Shown: positions 7,972 through 16,368 of the stretch, one piece after another
Layout of the letters: each line of letters starts with the position of its first letter
How positions within the stretch are numbered: position 1 is the first letter of the stretch
Assembly (NCBI RefSeq): GCF_003667505.1
Contig: NZ_RCVJ01000168.1
Span: 1 to 64,000, forward strand
Direction of reading: 5' to 3'
From: Micromonospora sp. BL4
GTDB taxonomy: Bacteria; Actinomycetota; Actinomycetes; Mycobacteriales; Micromonosporaceae
Length of the DNA stretch: 64,000 nucleotides
The notes under the pieces: generated by a model
Databases searched by the model: none
Told to the model about the DNA's origin: nothing
Seen by the model: the letters and a program-made list of their open reading frames with translations, nothing else
Position numbers and translations under genes: made by a program

Positions 7972-8011
7972 CCGCCCCAACGGCGCAGGGCCATCCTGCC
8001 CGTTGGGGCGG
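7972..8011 (+). terminator. Terminator hairpin after rph
   Basis: A 12-bp perfect outer stem (CCGCCCCAACGG) continues, after one bulged base, into a 5-bp inner stem GCAGG/CCTGC with a 5-base loop. It starts 47 bases after the rph stop. There is no U-tract, as is usual in this genome. Confidence 0.8.
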
Positions 8012-8093
8012 TCGTCGATGTCGACGACGACCTCCACCGGTGGCGCCCTTCCGTCGTAGGCTGCGTCTCGCACGCGATGGACGGGAGGCTGCG

Positions 8094-8780
8094 GTGGCCG
8101 AGACGACGCCGAGCGGGACGACGGTGGCCGAGGTGCTGGCCGAGCTGGCCGCTCTCGAGGACCCGAAGATACGCGAGGTGAACGAGAGACACGGTGACGA
8201 CCACGGTGTGCACCTCGGCAAGCTGCGCGCGCTCGCGAAGCGCCTGAAGACGCAGCAGGAACTCGCGTGCCACCTGTGGGCGACGGGCGACACCGCGGCG
8301 AGACTGCTGGCGATTCTGATCTGTCGACCGAAGGCGTTCGAGCGCGCCGAGTTGGACGTCATGTTGCGCGAGGCGCGCGTACCGAAGGTGCACGACTGGC
8401 TCGTGAGCTACGTGGTGAAGAAGAATCCGCACTCCGAGGAGCTGCGTGTGGCCTGGTCCGCCGATCCGGATCCGGTGGTCGCGAGCGCCGGCTGGGCGTT
8501 GACCACCGAACGTGTGACGAAGAAGCCGCAGGGCCTCGACCTTCCAGGCCTGCTCGACGTCATCGAGGCGGAGATGAAGGACGCCCCGGACCGCCTGCAG
8601 TGGGCGATGAACCACTGCCTGGCTCAGATCGGGATCGACCACGCCGAGCACCGCGCCCGTGCACTGGACATCGGTGAACGCTTGGAGGTGCTCAAGGACT
8701 ATCCGACCTCCCCCGGCTGCACGTCTCCGTTCGCACCCATCTGGATCAACGAGATGGTGCGCCGCCAGCACGACGGCTAG
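8094..8780 (+). CDS. DNA alkylation repair protein (AlkD-like)
   Basis: A 228-residue helical-repeat protein matching the DNA alkylation repair family. The recurring blocks RALAKRLKTQQELACHLW, AWSADPDPVVASAGWAL and AMNHCLAQIGIDHAEHRARA have the spacing of HEAT-like repeats. AlkD-type glycosylases remove bulky cationic alkylated bases without flipping them; that activity here is inferred from family. GTG 8094 is chosen because GGGAGG sits 5 bases upstream; the frame is open further upstream but gives a basic non-homologous extension. The gene stands alone. Confidence 0.82.
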   Translation: MAETTPSGTTVAEVLAELAALEDPKIREVNERHGDDHGVHLGKLRALAKRLKTQQELACHLWATGDTAARLLAILICRPKAFERAELDVMLREARVPKVHDWLVSYVVKKNPHSEELRVAWSADPDPVVASAGWALTTERVTKKPQGLDLPGLLDVIEAEMKDAPDRLQWAMNHCLAQIGIDHAEHRARALDIGERLEVLKDYPTSPGCTSPFAPIWINEMVRRQHDG

Positions 8781-8813
8781 GAGGTGACGCCGCGACCGGA
8801 CCGATGCCTCGGG

Positions 8814-9206
8814 TCACGGTCCGTCCGGCGGGTTGGCCGGTTGCTGTCCTGGCCAGAACGGCCACTCCTCGAACGACCGGCACCGTCCATCCTCGGCGAA
8901 TCGCATGATCCACAGGTCGCGGTACTCCTGGTCGACCGGATCGCCGTAGTGGACCTCCAGGCGCGCCACCGCGGTGTCGCCGTCCACGGCGACGATCTCC
9001 CTCGTCATCTCGAACACCTCGTCGGGGCCCCTGCGCTGCTCTTCCCACATCCGGGCGATGGCCGGCAGGCCGACGACGGGCGTCCAGTACGGCCCCTGCT
9101 GGTAGCTCGCATCCTCGGCGAAGAGCGTGCCCAGCGCGTTCGTGCCCGGCGTACGCCACGCCCGCTCGTAGGCGGCGAGCCAGTCGTCGACGTGCTTCCT
9201 GTCCAC
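8814..9206 (-). CDS. NTF2-like (SnoaL-type) protein
   Basis: A 130-residue protein with the cone-shaped NTF2/SnoaL pattern: an N-terminal helix (VDDWLAAYERAWRT), then LFAEDASYQQGPYWTPVVG, then strands including DGDTAVARLEVHYGD and LWIMRFAEDGRCRSFEEW. Family members range from polyketide cyclases to binding proteins, so no reaction can be named. GTG 9206 begins 15 bases after the stop of the DUF2231 gene on the same strand, indicating one transcript. Confidence 0.8.
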   Translation of the reverse strand: MDRKHVDDWLAAYERAWRTPGTNALGTLFAEDASYQQGPYWTPVVGLPAIARMWEEQRRGPDEVFEMTREIVAVDGDTAVARLEVHYGDPVDQEYRDLWIMRFAEDGRCRSFEEWPFWPGQQPANPPDGP

Positions 9207-9221
9207 GGCGCGGCGCCGGGG

Positions 9222-9713
9222 TCAGGCGCCGCGTGCCGGCGCGCGGCGCAGCGAGCTGGGCGCGTTCACCCCGGCGTTGTCGCTCACGCTGATGCCCAGC
9301 CGCTCGACCAGTTCCCCGCCCAGCCAGGCGGTCACCCCGGAGAGGATGATGCCCGCGAAGCTGAGGATCAGCGCGCCGGCGTTCGGTTCCCAGTTGTCCC
9401 GGGACAGACGCACCAGCCAGCTCACCGCGAACAGGATCACGACCACCAGGTTGCCGGTGCCGTGCGCCGCGCCGATCCGCTTGGCCCGGGTGCCGGCCGG
9501 GATGGCCCGCCAGTCGATGAAGCCGAACAGGGCGGCGACCACGCCGCCGATGACACCCGCCGCGATGGTGTACGCGGCGGAGATCTGGAATCCGGTTCGG
9601 TCGGTGATCAGATACAGGATGTCGAAGATGACCGACGTCGCGAGGAGTCCCAGCGGGAACACGATCAGCATGGGATGGATCCCGTGACCCATCGCCTTGG
9701 CTCGACTCTCCAC
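9222..9713 (-). CDS. DUF2231 integral membrane protein
   Basis: A 163-residue membrane protein with four hydrophobic segments. The first carries GHGIHPMLIVFPLGLL, the hallmark histidine-proline segment of DUF2231; the others are near residues 45-70, 85-105 and 115-140. Its function is not known; members often occur near redox or stress genes. GTG 9713 is preferred because AGGAGG lies 5 bases upstream. The C-terminus is cytoplasm-like and basic. It leads a two-gene operon with the NTF2-like gene. Confidence 0.85.
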   Translation of the reverse strand: MESRAKAMGHGIHPMLIVFPLGLLATSVIFDILYLITDRTGFQISAAYTIAAGVIGGVVAALFGFIDWRAIPAGTRAKRIGAAHGTGNLVVVILFAVSWLVRLSRDNWEPNAGALILSFAGIILSGVTAWLGGELVERLGISVSDNAGVNAPSSLRRAPARGA

Positions 9714-10023
9714 TGCAACCTCCTGTCGGGGTACCAACCGCACCCGCATACCCGGACCGGACGCCGATACACCTGGCGGACGATCCGGTTCAGCGGGCTG
9801 ACCGGACGCCCGGGCGGACGTTGCCGGCACCTGCCGTTCATTAGCCGTCATGCCGGGCGACATCGTGCGCTCTTCAACGATGGCTAGCGTTCGCGCGGCC
9901 GTGGCCCGCCCTTGAAGGAGAACCGTCATCACCGCCAGTTGGCCCCTGCACCGCACCGGCGCCATCGCTGCCCTGCCCGACCTGCCTGAAGCAGCCAAGG
10001 GAGCGCAGTCGCCAGGGGCGGAC
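9714..10023. other. Intergenic region before the GT-C gene
   Basis: 310 bases between divergent genes. The only feature I can point to is AAGGAG at 9915-9920, well spaced for a start near 9928, where an ATC codon lies in frame with the downstream glycosyltransferase. No promoter is convincing. Confidence 0.4.
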
Positions 10024-11469
10024 GTGGCGGACCAACCCCCGCGAGCGCATACGGCGGTCGGCGTGGCAGGTCTGGCTCTGCCCGGTCTGGTCGCGGCGGC
10101 GCTGGGTCTGTGGCGTCTGACCGGTGCGGCGTTGTGGGCTGACGAACTCGCCACCTGGGGCGCTGTACGGCTGTCGTGGTCCCAGTTGTGGCAGCTCTCG
10201 GGGTCGGTGGACGCGGTGCTCACCCCGTATTACGGGCTCATGAAGGCATACACAGCCGTGGCGGGCACCTCGACCCTCGCGCTACGGCTGCCCTCCGCCG
10301 TCGCGATGACCCTCTCCACGGTGGTGGTGACCGTGCTCGGCCGGCGGGTGGGCGGGAACGCGACGGGCCTGCTTGCCGGGCTGATCTTCGCGATTCTCCC
10401 GGTGACGTCGCGCTACGCGCAGGAAGCACGGTCGTACGCCGCGGTGATTCTCGGTGCCGCACTCGCCGTACTGCTCCTGGTCATGTCGTTGGAGCGTCCC
10501 ACGCGTGCTCGGCTCATCGGCTACGCCGCCGCCGTCGGTTTCGCCGGCATGCTGCATCCGCTCAGCGGACTGCTCATGATCGTCGGGCACGCCACGGCCG
10601 TGGGTTGGTGGCAGCTCGGACACCGCACCGACGGCTGGCGAACAACGCGGTGGTGGGCGACGGCGGCCTTCGTCGGCGCACTGCCAGCCCTTGCCCTGTC
10701 CGTTCGGGGCTCCGGGCAGACAGCGCAGGTCTCCTGGATCGCCCTGGTCGACCTCAGCGCCCTGCAGGAGTTCCCGGAACGGCTCTTCCACTCCGCGGCC
10801 GTCGGCGGGTTCGTCCTCGTGCTGGCGGTGCTCGGCGTACGCCGCGACTCGGCCCACGTCTGCCTGGCCACCGCGGCGTTCGTTCCGGCGGTCCTGCTGT
10901 TCCTCGTCGGCACCCAGGTCCAGGTGTGGACAGCCCGGTACGTCCTGGTGGTGCTGCCGGCAATGGCCATCCTCGCGGCGTCCGCCCTGACCCGGATCGG
11001 CCGGGCGCATTCGATCGTCGCCGTCTGCCTGGCCACGACCCTGGCCTGTCCCGCACAGGTCACCGTCCGCTCCCAGGCTGGCCACAGCCAGGACTCGTTC
11101 CGCATCGCGGCGGTCATCGGCCCCCGATACCGCCCTGGTGACGTGGTCGTCTTTCCCGACAGCCACCCGAGCATCCCCTGGTCCCCGCGGGACATCTACG
11201 AGCGCTACCTGCCTACCCCTCGCCCGCCTGATGTGCTGCGTACCGCCCGACAGCGCACCAACGGCCAGTTCTTGGCGACGGAATGCCCCGATGCGGTCTG
11301 CCTGGGCACCCCGCCCCGGATCTGGGTCGTCCGCGTCGACAACGCGACCGACCCGATGAAGGACATGGCACCTGGAAAACAGGAACGGATCCGGAAGGAC
11401 TATCGGCCCGCACAGCGTTGGCAGTACGCGCTGTTGGGCATCAGCCTTCTGGAACGCATGCCGAGTTGA
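10024..11469 (+). CDS. GT-C family membrane glycosyltransferase (GT39/PMT-like)
   Basis: A 481-residue polytopic membrane protein. The first external loop carries WADELATWG, holding the acidic pair typical of polyprenyl-phosphate-sugar-dependent GT-C enzymes. About ten hydrophobic segments follow to residue 340, then a soluble C-terminal part of about 130 residues. Such enzymes transfer a sugar, often mannose, from a lipid carrier outside the membrane; donor and acceptor are unknown here. GTG 10024 is the first ordinary start. A stronger ribosome binding site sits 32 codons further upstream in frame, ahead of an ATC codon, so the real N-terminus is uncertain. The gene is monocistronic. Confidence 0.8.
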   Translation: MADQPPRAHTAVGVAGLALPGLVAAALGLWRLTGAALWADELATWGAVRLSWSQLWQLSGSVDAVLTPYYGLMKAYTAVAGTSTLALRLPSAVAMTLSTVVVTVLGRRVGGNATGLLAGLIFAILPVTSRYAQEARSYAAVILGAALAVLLLVMSLERPTRARLIGYAAAVGFAGMLHPLSGLLMIVGHATAVGWWQLGHRTDGWRTTRWWATAAFVGALPALALSVRGSGQTAQVSWIALVDLSALQEFPERLFHSAAVGGFVLVLAVLGVRRDSAHVCLATAAFVPAVLLFLVGTQVQVWTARYVLVVLPAMAILAASALTRIGRAHSIVAVCLATTLACPAQVTVRSQAGHSQDSFRIAAVIGPRYRPGDVVVFPDSHPSIPWSPRDIYERYLPTPRPPDVLRTARQRTNGQFLATECPDAVCLGTPPRIWVVRVDNATDPMKDMAPGKQERIRKDYRPAQRWQYALLGISLLERMPS

Positions 11470-11663
11470 CTGGTAACCCCACCGCCGCTCGTCCGGAACG
11501 GCCCGTGTCTCGGCAAGTGGATACGCCGCTGGCTGGCGAAGCGTGAGTGGCGCTGATTCTTCACTCCGATGTCACCAATCCATCCCGAAGGCGACGTGTC
11601 GGCGTCTGTCCGCGGGGGTTGGCTGTCATTCGTCGCACTTGCCCTGACCAGGAGCTGATCCGC

Positions 11664-13118
11664 GTGCCTTCCTCTCGTCGTACCTTCCTCGCCGGTGGCG
11701 CCGCCGCCGGCGTGGGCCTCGCCATCGCCGGCGGCCTGCCGTCCCTGGCGCAGGCCAAGCCGGGCCGGCCGCACCCGCCGGTCAAGGCCGGTCCCGTGCC
11801 CTTCCCGCCGCTCGTGGACGACCCCGACGGCATCCTGGCCCTGCCCGAGGGCTTCAGCTACACCGTGGTCACCCGGACGGGTGTCACCCGGCTCGACCGC
11901 GGCCAGGGCGTGACCCCGGCCGACCACGACGGCATGGCCGTCTACGACGCCGGACACGGCCGCTACACCCTGATCCAGAACCACGAGATCGACCCGGGCG
12001 CCGAGTTCGGCGTGCCGCACGTCAAGGGCACGGTGTACGACTCGGGCGCCGTCGACGCCGGCGGTTGCACGGTGATCAAGACGGACCGTGCGGGCCGGAA
12101 CCTGGGTGAGTTCGTCGCCCTCTCCGGCACCATCTCCAACTGCGCCGGCGGGCCGACCCCCTGGGGGACCTGGCTCACCTGTGAGGAGACCGAGGACCGC
12201 GCGGGCGACGACTGGGAAGAGGGCGGCCGGTCCGGCGTCTACCAGAAGGATCACGGCTACGTCTTCGAGGTCTGGGCCGACGGCAGCGCGGACCCGCGGC
12301 CGATCAAGTGCCTGGGCCGCTACTCCCACGAGGCCCTGGCGGTCGACAAGGACCGGACCAGCGTCTACCTCTCCGAAGACGCCGACGGGCCCAACGGCCT
12401 CTTCTACCGTTGGACGGCGCCGCGCGGCGTCAAGCTCGGTCCCGGCGTGCTCACCCGCCTCGCACCGAACGCCGGCGTCCTCGCCGCCATGCAGATCATC
12501 ATGGACGACGGCTCCGTGCTGCCGGACGTCGCCTACCTGACCTCCGCCCAGTTGGGCCGGCCCTTCCCCGTGCGGTGGATCGAGGTGCCGGACCGCGACG
12601 CGCGCCACAAGTCCGTACGCGAGCAGTTCGCCGACGGCCAGGTGACCCGCGGACGCAAGTTCGAGGGCGTGTGGGGCACCGACGAGGGCGTGTACGTGGT
12701 CAACTCCTACGCCTGGGACGAGGGTGACCTGCCGGCGGACGCGGCTCCGCACGACGGCATGGTCTGGTTCTACAACTACGAGGCCCAGACCATCCAGCTG
12801 GTGACGTACTTCCCGCACCAAACCGCCTCGGAGGAGGGGACGTCGGTCAAGTACACCGACCTCACCTTCGACGGCCCGGACAACGTGACCGTCACCCCGT
12901 GGGGAAGCCTCGTGCTCGCCGAGGACGGCTCGGGCGCCTCCCACGTGCTCAGCGCGGTCCCGGGTGGGCCGACGTACGCGATCGCCCGCAATCAGCTCAA
13001 CGACTCGGAGTTCTGCGGGCCGACCTTCACGGCCGACGGCAAGGTGCTCTTCGTCAACATGCAGGATCCCGGCCTCACACTGGCCATCACCGGCCCGTGG
13101 GAGAAGTACCTGGGCTGA
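11664..13118 (+). CDS. Tat-exported PhoX-family (DUF839) protein
   Basis: A 484-residue exported protein. GTG 11664 gives a Tat signal directly: SSRRTFLAGG followed by a hydrophobic alanine/glycine run ending ...LAQA. The mature part has the PhoX/DUF839 pattern, with QNHEIDPGAEFG, GGPTPWGTWLTCEE, GRYSHEALAVD and YLSEDADGPNGLFYRW blocks forming a beta-propeller. Classical PhoX is a calcium/iron alkaline phosphatase. Short actinobacterial members are less studied, so phosphatase activity is probable but not certain. Substrate would be extracellular phosphoesters. An in-frame start at 11547 exists but would bury the signal peptide. Confidence 0.85.
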   Translation: MPSSRRTFLAGGAAAGVGLAIAGGLPSLAQAKPGRPHPPVKAGPVPFPPLVDDPDGILALPEGFSYTVVTRTGVTRLDRGQGVTPADHDGMAVYDAGHGRYTLIQNHEIDPGAEFGVPHVKGTVYDSGAVDAGGCTVIKTDRAGRNLGEFVALSGTISNCAGGPTPWGTWLTCEETEDRAGDDWEEGGRSGVYQKDHGYVFEVWADGSADPRPIKCLGRYSHEALAVDKDRTSVYLSEDADGPNGLFYRWTAPRGVKLGPGVLTRLAPNAGVLAAMQIIMDDGSVLPDVAYLTSAQLGRPFPVRWIEVPDRDARHKSVREQFADGQVTRGRKFEGVWGTDEGVYVVNSYAWDEGDLPADAAPHDGMVWFYNYEAQTIQLVTYFPHQTASEEGTSVKYTDLTFDGPDNVTVTPWGSLVLAEDGSGASHVLSAVPGGPTYAIARNQLNDSEFCGPTFTADGKVLFVNMQDPGLTLAITGPWEKYLG

Positions 13119-13138
13119 CCGAGCCACTTCGAACGGGT

Positions 13139-13165
13139 GGGGGTCCGGCGATCCGCCGGGCCCCC
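13139..13165 (+). terminator. Terminator hairpin after the PhoX-family gene
   Basis: GGGGGTCCGGCG and CGCCGGGCCCCC form a 12-bp stem with one G-U pair and a 3-base loop, starting 21 bases after the stop. Confidence 0.7.
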
Positions 13166-13198
13166 CGCCGCTCTCTCCGACCCCACCTGATCGACCCG

Positions 13199-13254
13199 TT
13201 GACAGGTGTACGCCGTACACCTACCGTGAGTCCAGATGGTGTACGGCGTACACC
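13199..13254 (+). promoter_or_regulatory. Promoter with two 17-bp operators upstream of the DUF4386 gene
   Basis: TTGACA (13199-13204), then exactly 17 bases, then TACCGT (13222-13227) forms a strong promoter. The whole spacer is a perfect palindrome, GGTGTACGCCGTACACC (13205-13221). A second copy, GGTGTACGGCGTACACC (13238-13254), follows downstream of the -10 with centres 33 bases apart, about three helical turns. A bound dimer on either site would block polymerase. The site form is typical of TetR-type repressors; the cognate regulator is not adjacent. Confidence 0.82.
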
Positions 13255-13275
13255 ACGACGAGAGGGTGGTGGCTC

Positions 13276-13995
13276 ATGAGTTCCAGGAGTAGGACCGCGA
13301 CTGTCGCGGGTGTGTTGTTCCTGATCACCGAGATCGCCGGGATCACCGGCCTGGCGCTGTACCAGCCCGTACTGTCCAACGAGAACTATGTCGGGGGCGC
13401 CGGGGCCGACACCCGGGTGCTGGTGGGAGCGTTCAGCGAGCTCATCGTCGTCATGGCCGTCATCGGCACCGCGGTCACGCTGTATCCCGTGATCAAACGG
13501 CAGAACGAGGGCATGGCCCTCGCCCACGTCTGCGGTCGCCTCCTCGAAGCCGCGGTTATCACCGTCGGGATCGTCAGCGTCGTGTCGATCGTGACGTTGC
13601 GACAGGACGGCGCGGGCCCGAGCACCGACGACGGCGCGCTCGCGGCGGTCGGGCAGTCGCTCGTGGCCATCCACGACTGGACGTTCCTGCTCGGTTCCAA
13701 CGTCATTCTGGGCGTGAACAGCCTGCTGCTGGCCTACCTGGTGTACCGGTCCCAGGCGGTGCCACGGATCATCGCCCTCCTGGGTCTCGTCGGTGGGCCG
13801 CTCGTCACCACCTCCGCGGTTGCGGTGATGTTCGGGCTCTACAGTCCGCTCGACCACGCGATCGCCGCGCTTCCCGTGTTCGCGTGGGAAGTCAGCCTCG
13901 CCGTCCACCTCATCGTCAAGGGGTTCCGGTCCCCTCCCGCCATCCCCCGCAACACCGGCTCGGTAGCGGCGACCAGCACGCTGTCCCAAGCCTGA
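13276..13995 (+). CDS. DUF4386 family membrane protein
   Basis: A 239-residue protein with about six membrane segments, starting with RTATVAGVLFLITEIAGITGL. The pattern of SELIVVMAVIGTAVTLYPVIKRQNE, then a loop, then LGSNVILGVNSLLLAYLVYRS matches DUF4386 proteins, which are of unknown function and often sit beside TetR regulators. ATG 13276 follows GAGGGTGG. Expression should be tightly controlled, given two perfect operators over its promoter. No regulator gene is adjacent, so control comes from elsewhere in the genome. The gene is monocistronic and convergent with the DedA-like gene. Confidence 0.82.
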   Translation: MSSRSRTATVAGVLFLITEIAGITGLALYQPVLSNENYVGGAGADTRVLVGAFSELIVVMAVIGTAVTLYPVIKRQNEGMALAHVCGRLLEAAVITVGIVSVVSIVTLRQDGAGPSTDDGALAAVGQSLVAIHDWTFLLGSNVILGVNSLLLAYLVYRSQAVPRIIALLGLVGGPLVTTSAVAVMFGLYSPLDHAIAALPVFAWEVSLAVHLIVKGFRSPPAIPRNTGSVAATSTLSQA

Positions 13996-14060
13996 GAGCG
14001 GCGTCAGCGGTCCCGGGTGTTGTCTCCTCCATGCGGCGGCTGGATGTCACGCAGGCGGGG

Positions 14061-14531
14061 CTAGGCGAGCGCCGCCGGCAGGGCGAGGAGCGCGAAACGG
14101 ATCACCCGCCCGAGGAGGCACGAGACCGCGAACTCCCAGTGTCGAAGTCCTGCGGTGCCGGCGGCGAGGCTGACCACGGCCAGCGGCGGAACCCCGACTG
14201 CGGCGGCGACGAGCACCGTCGGCAGGGCGGTGCGGCGGCGGGAGAGCCAGCGCCGGATCCGCCCGGCCCAACGGGTGGCCCGGGTCGCCGCGCGACCTGA
14301 TCGAGTCCGTCGCGCGAGCTTCCGGGCCAGCCGTCCGGTTCCGCGACGCGCGGCTTCGAACAGGAGCAGTTTGCCGGCGGTCTGCCCGAGCGCCAGAGCG
14401 AGTACGGCGACCAGAGCGTGGCCGCCACGGTGCCCGGCGACCACGGCGTAGGCCTCGGCGTTGACGACCGGGACGAGGGCCGAGGCGAGACCGTACCCGA
14501 GCGCCACCACCGCCTCGCCGAGACTGCTCAC
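14061..14531 (-). CDS. DedA/VTT-like small membrane protein
   Basis: A 156-residue membrane protein resembling a reduced DedA (SNARE-associated, VTT) protein. An N-terminal ALGYGLASALVPVVNAEAY segment is followed by a hydrophobic ALVAVLALALGQTAGKLLLFEAAR segment with the family's G-Q-x2-G-K-like motif, a strongly basic middle and two C-terminal helices. DedA proteins act in lipid flipping and envelope homeostasis. Its GTG overlaps the stop of the CDP-alcohol phosphatidyltransferase gene by four bases, so the two are translationally coupled, supporting a phospholipid role. Confidence 0.7.
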   Translation of the reverse strand: MSSLGEAVVALGYGLASALVPVVNAEAYAVVAGHRGGHALVAVLALALGQTAGKLLLFEAARRGTGRLARKLARRTRSGRAATRATRWAGRIRRWLSRRRTALPTVLVAAAVGVPPLAVVSLAAGTAGLRHWEFAVSCLLGRVIRFALLALPAALA

Positions 14532-15121
14532 GCCCGGCCGTCCCGGTTAAGCAGCCGGGCCACCGCTGCGGCTGACCACAGCTTGACCGCGACGACGGCC
14601 ACGGCTACGCCCAGCGCGAGCTGGTACTGCCCGAACGCGACGGCGCCGATCACCCCGGCGGTGTTGGCGGCCTTGGCCAGGGGCGACCAGTTCAACGCCC
14701 ATACCCGCCGGTCGACCAGGTGGAAGTAGTTCGGGCTGAGCACGGGCCAGCACAGGAACGCCAGCGACAGCATGGTGTCCAGCACCAGGAACGAGAGCAG
14801 GAACACCAGGGCCACGACCGCGACGTCGGGCACGAGGGAGACCAGACCCACGCAGAGCACGGCGGTGCACGCGCGGTCGCTCACGATATCGAGTACGGCC
14901 CCCGCGCGGGTCTCCTGTCCGAGCCGGCGGGCGGCCCAGCCGTCGAGCATGTCGCCGAGCCAGTAGATCCCGTACGCCACCGCCAGCAGTGCCACGGAGC
15001 CGGCGACGAGGGCGACGACACCGACGGTGACAGCGGCGACCGTACGGAGGGCGGTGATGTAGTTCGGAACCGTACGAAGAGGGCCGACGTTGATGGCGGC
15101 GCGAGGGTCAGCAAGAGTCAC
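14528..15121 (-). CDS. CDP-alcohol phosphatidyltransferase
   Basis: A 197-residue integral membrane enzyme. The catalytic signature D-G-x2-A-R-x8-G-x3-D-x3-D is complete within LDGWAARRLGQ and GAVLDIVSDR. It joins a CDP-linked lipid to an alcohol acceptor, as in making phosphatidylglycerol-phosphate, phosphatidylinositol or cardiolipin. The acceptor cannot be read from sequence. About six hydrophobic segments are visible. GTG 15121 is favoured; the frame is open upstream but the extension is proline- and arginine-rich and overlaps the divergent kinase. It is the first gene of a two-gene operon with the DedA-like gene. Confidence 0.85.
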   Translation of the reverse strand: MTLADPRAAINVGPLRTVPNYITALRTVAAVTVGVVALVAGSVALLAVAYGIYWLGDMLDGWAARRLGQETRAGAVLDIVSDRACTAVLCVGLVSLVPDVAVVALVFLLSFLVLDTMLSLAFLCWPVLSPNYFHLVDRRVWALNWSPLAKAANTAGVIGAVAFGQYQLALGVAVAVVAVKLWSAAAVARLLNRDGRA

Positions 15122-15255
15122 CTCTGCAGCGTCGTGCTGAGGGCGTTCCGGGCGGAACGTGCCGCGGTGCCGATCTGGTCGCGGCGGCGGCACCGGGGTG
15201 CCGGCCGGTCTGGTACCGGGGTACCTGGCCGATTTCCGGGCTGGTCGCCGAGACT

Positions 15256-16368
15256 GTGCAGGTGAGGACTGCAAACCGGGACTGGTTGCGCGACCCCGAG
15301 CGGGTGCGCCGGCTGGCGTACGGCGCGGCCGGCTTGATCGTCGCCCTGGTGGTCACGACCGCCGAGGGGGGCCTGTCCGTGCCGGCGGGTTGGGCGTGGG
15401 TGGTGCTGCCCGTCGGCCTCGCGGCCTTGACGCTGCGGCCCCGCCACCGGGCCCTGGTCTTCGCGGTCTGCGCCGGGTTCGTGGCGCTGGTGAGCACCGG
15501 AGAGTCCGTACAGTTGGGCCTCGCGGCCGGCACCTTCGTGTTCGTCTCGACCTGCGTGGACCCGGCCCGACGCCCGTGGCTGGGGTGGGTTTTCGGCTTG
15601 CTCGGCGCCGTCGGCGCCCTCGCCACCGCGCTGCTCAACCAGCGAGGGCTGTACGAGCAGCCGTTCGCCTTCGTGGCGGGCGGCTACCTCCTGGCGATCC
15701 TGCTGCGGTCGTGGTCACGCGGCCACGCCCTCACTCGGGAAACAGGCGAGCTGCGCGGCCAGGCGGCCTGGCTGGAGCAGCGCACGAACCTGGCCCGCGA
15801 GCTGCACGACGTGGTCGGCCACCACGTCACCGCGATGGTGGTTCAGGCCGAGGCGGGCCAGCTCAGCGACGATCCGGGGGCGGCCCTGCGGGCGATCGCG
15901 GACAGCGGACGCACCGCGTTGAGTGAGCTCGATACGCTCGTCGTGCACCTGCGCGATCCGGGCGCGGCGATCGTCGTGAGCGCGCCGCCCCGCCTGTCCG
16001 ACATCGACGAACTGCTCGCGCAGCCGCTGCGCCACCAGGGCGTGACAGTGCGGGTGCGCCTGGACCCCGAGCCGGGCCTGGACGAGATCGGCGTGTTGGC
16101 CGTCTACCGCATCGCCCAGGAGGCCCTCACCAACATCGCCCGCCACGCCAAAGCCACGGCCGCCTGGGTCGAACTGGTCCGCATCGGCGACCGCGTCCGT
16201 CTACGGGTCAGCGACGACGGCATCGGGCCGCCCCGGGCACCAACGCGAGGCTCGGGCCTGCTCGGCATCGAGGAGCGGGTGAGCGCCCGCGGAGGGAGCT
16301 GGAAGCTGAGCCAGCGCCCCGGCGGCGGCACCATGCTGGAGGCCGACCTGCCGGTGGTGACGACGTGA
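15256..16368 (+). CDS. NarL-type sensor histidine kinase
   Basis: A 370-residue kinase with an N-terminal region of five or six membrane segments (about residues 20-150) and almost no extracellular loops, as in sensors that read the membrane itself. The HisKA_3 box RELHDVVGHH puts the phospho-accepting His at residue 184. The ATPase domain shows YRIAQEALTNIARHAKA (N-box) and VSDDGIG / GLLGIEERV (G-boxes). The layout resembles DesK. GTG 15256 is used. Its stop overlaps the response regulator start, and the pair diverges from a phospholipid-synthesis operon, which is a plausible target. Confidence 0.9.
   Translation: MQVRTANRDWLRDPERVRRLAYGAAGLIVALVVTTAEGGLSVPAGWAWVVLPVGLAALTLRPRHRALVFAVCAGFVALVSTGESVQLGLAAGTFVFVSTCVDPARRPWLGWVFGLLGAVGALATALLNQRGLYEQPFAFVAGGYLLAILLRSWSRGHALTRETGELRGQAAWLEQRTNLARELHDVVGHHVTAMVVQAEAGQLSDDPGAALRAIADSGRTALSELDTLVVHLRDPGAAIVVSAPPRLSDIDELLAQPLRHQGVTVRVRLDPEPGLDEIGVLAVYRIAQEALTNIARHAKATAAWVELVRIGDRVRLRVSDDGIGPPRAPTRGSGLLGIEERVSARGGSWKLSQRPGGGTMLEADLPVVTT

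Noticed and set aside
6909-8771. Long leftward open frame of 620 codons opposite rph and the AlkD-like gene
   Set aside because: It mirrors two recognised genes, and its translation is a proline/arginine/histidine-rich product without any domain; high GC keeps antisense frames open.
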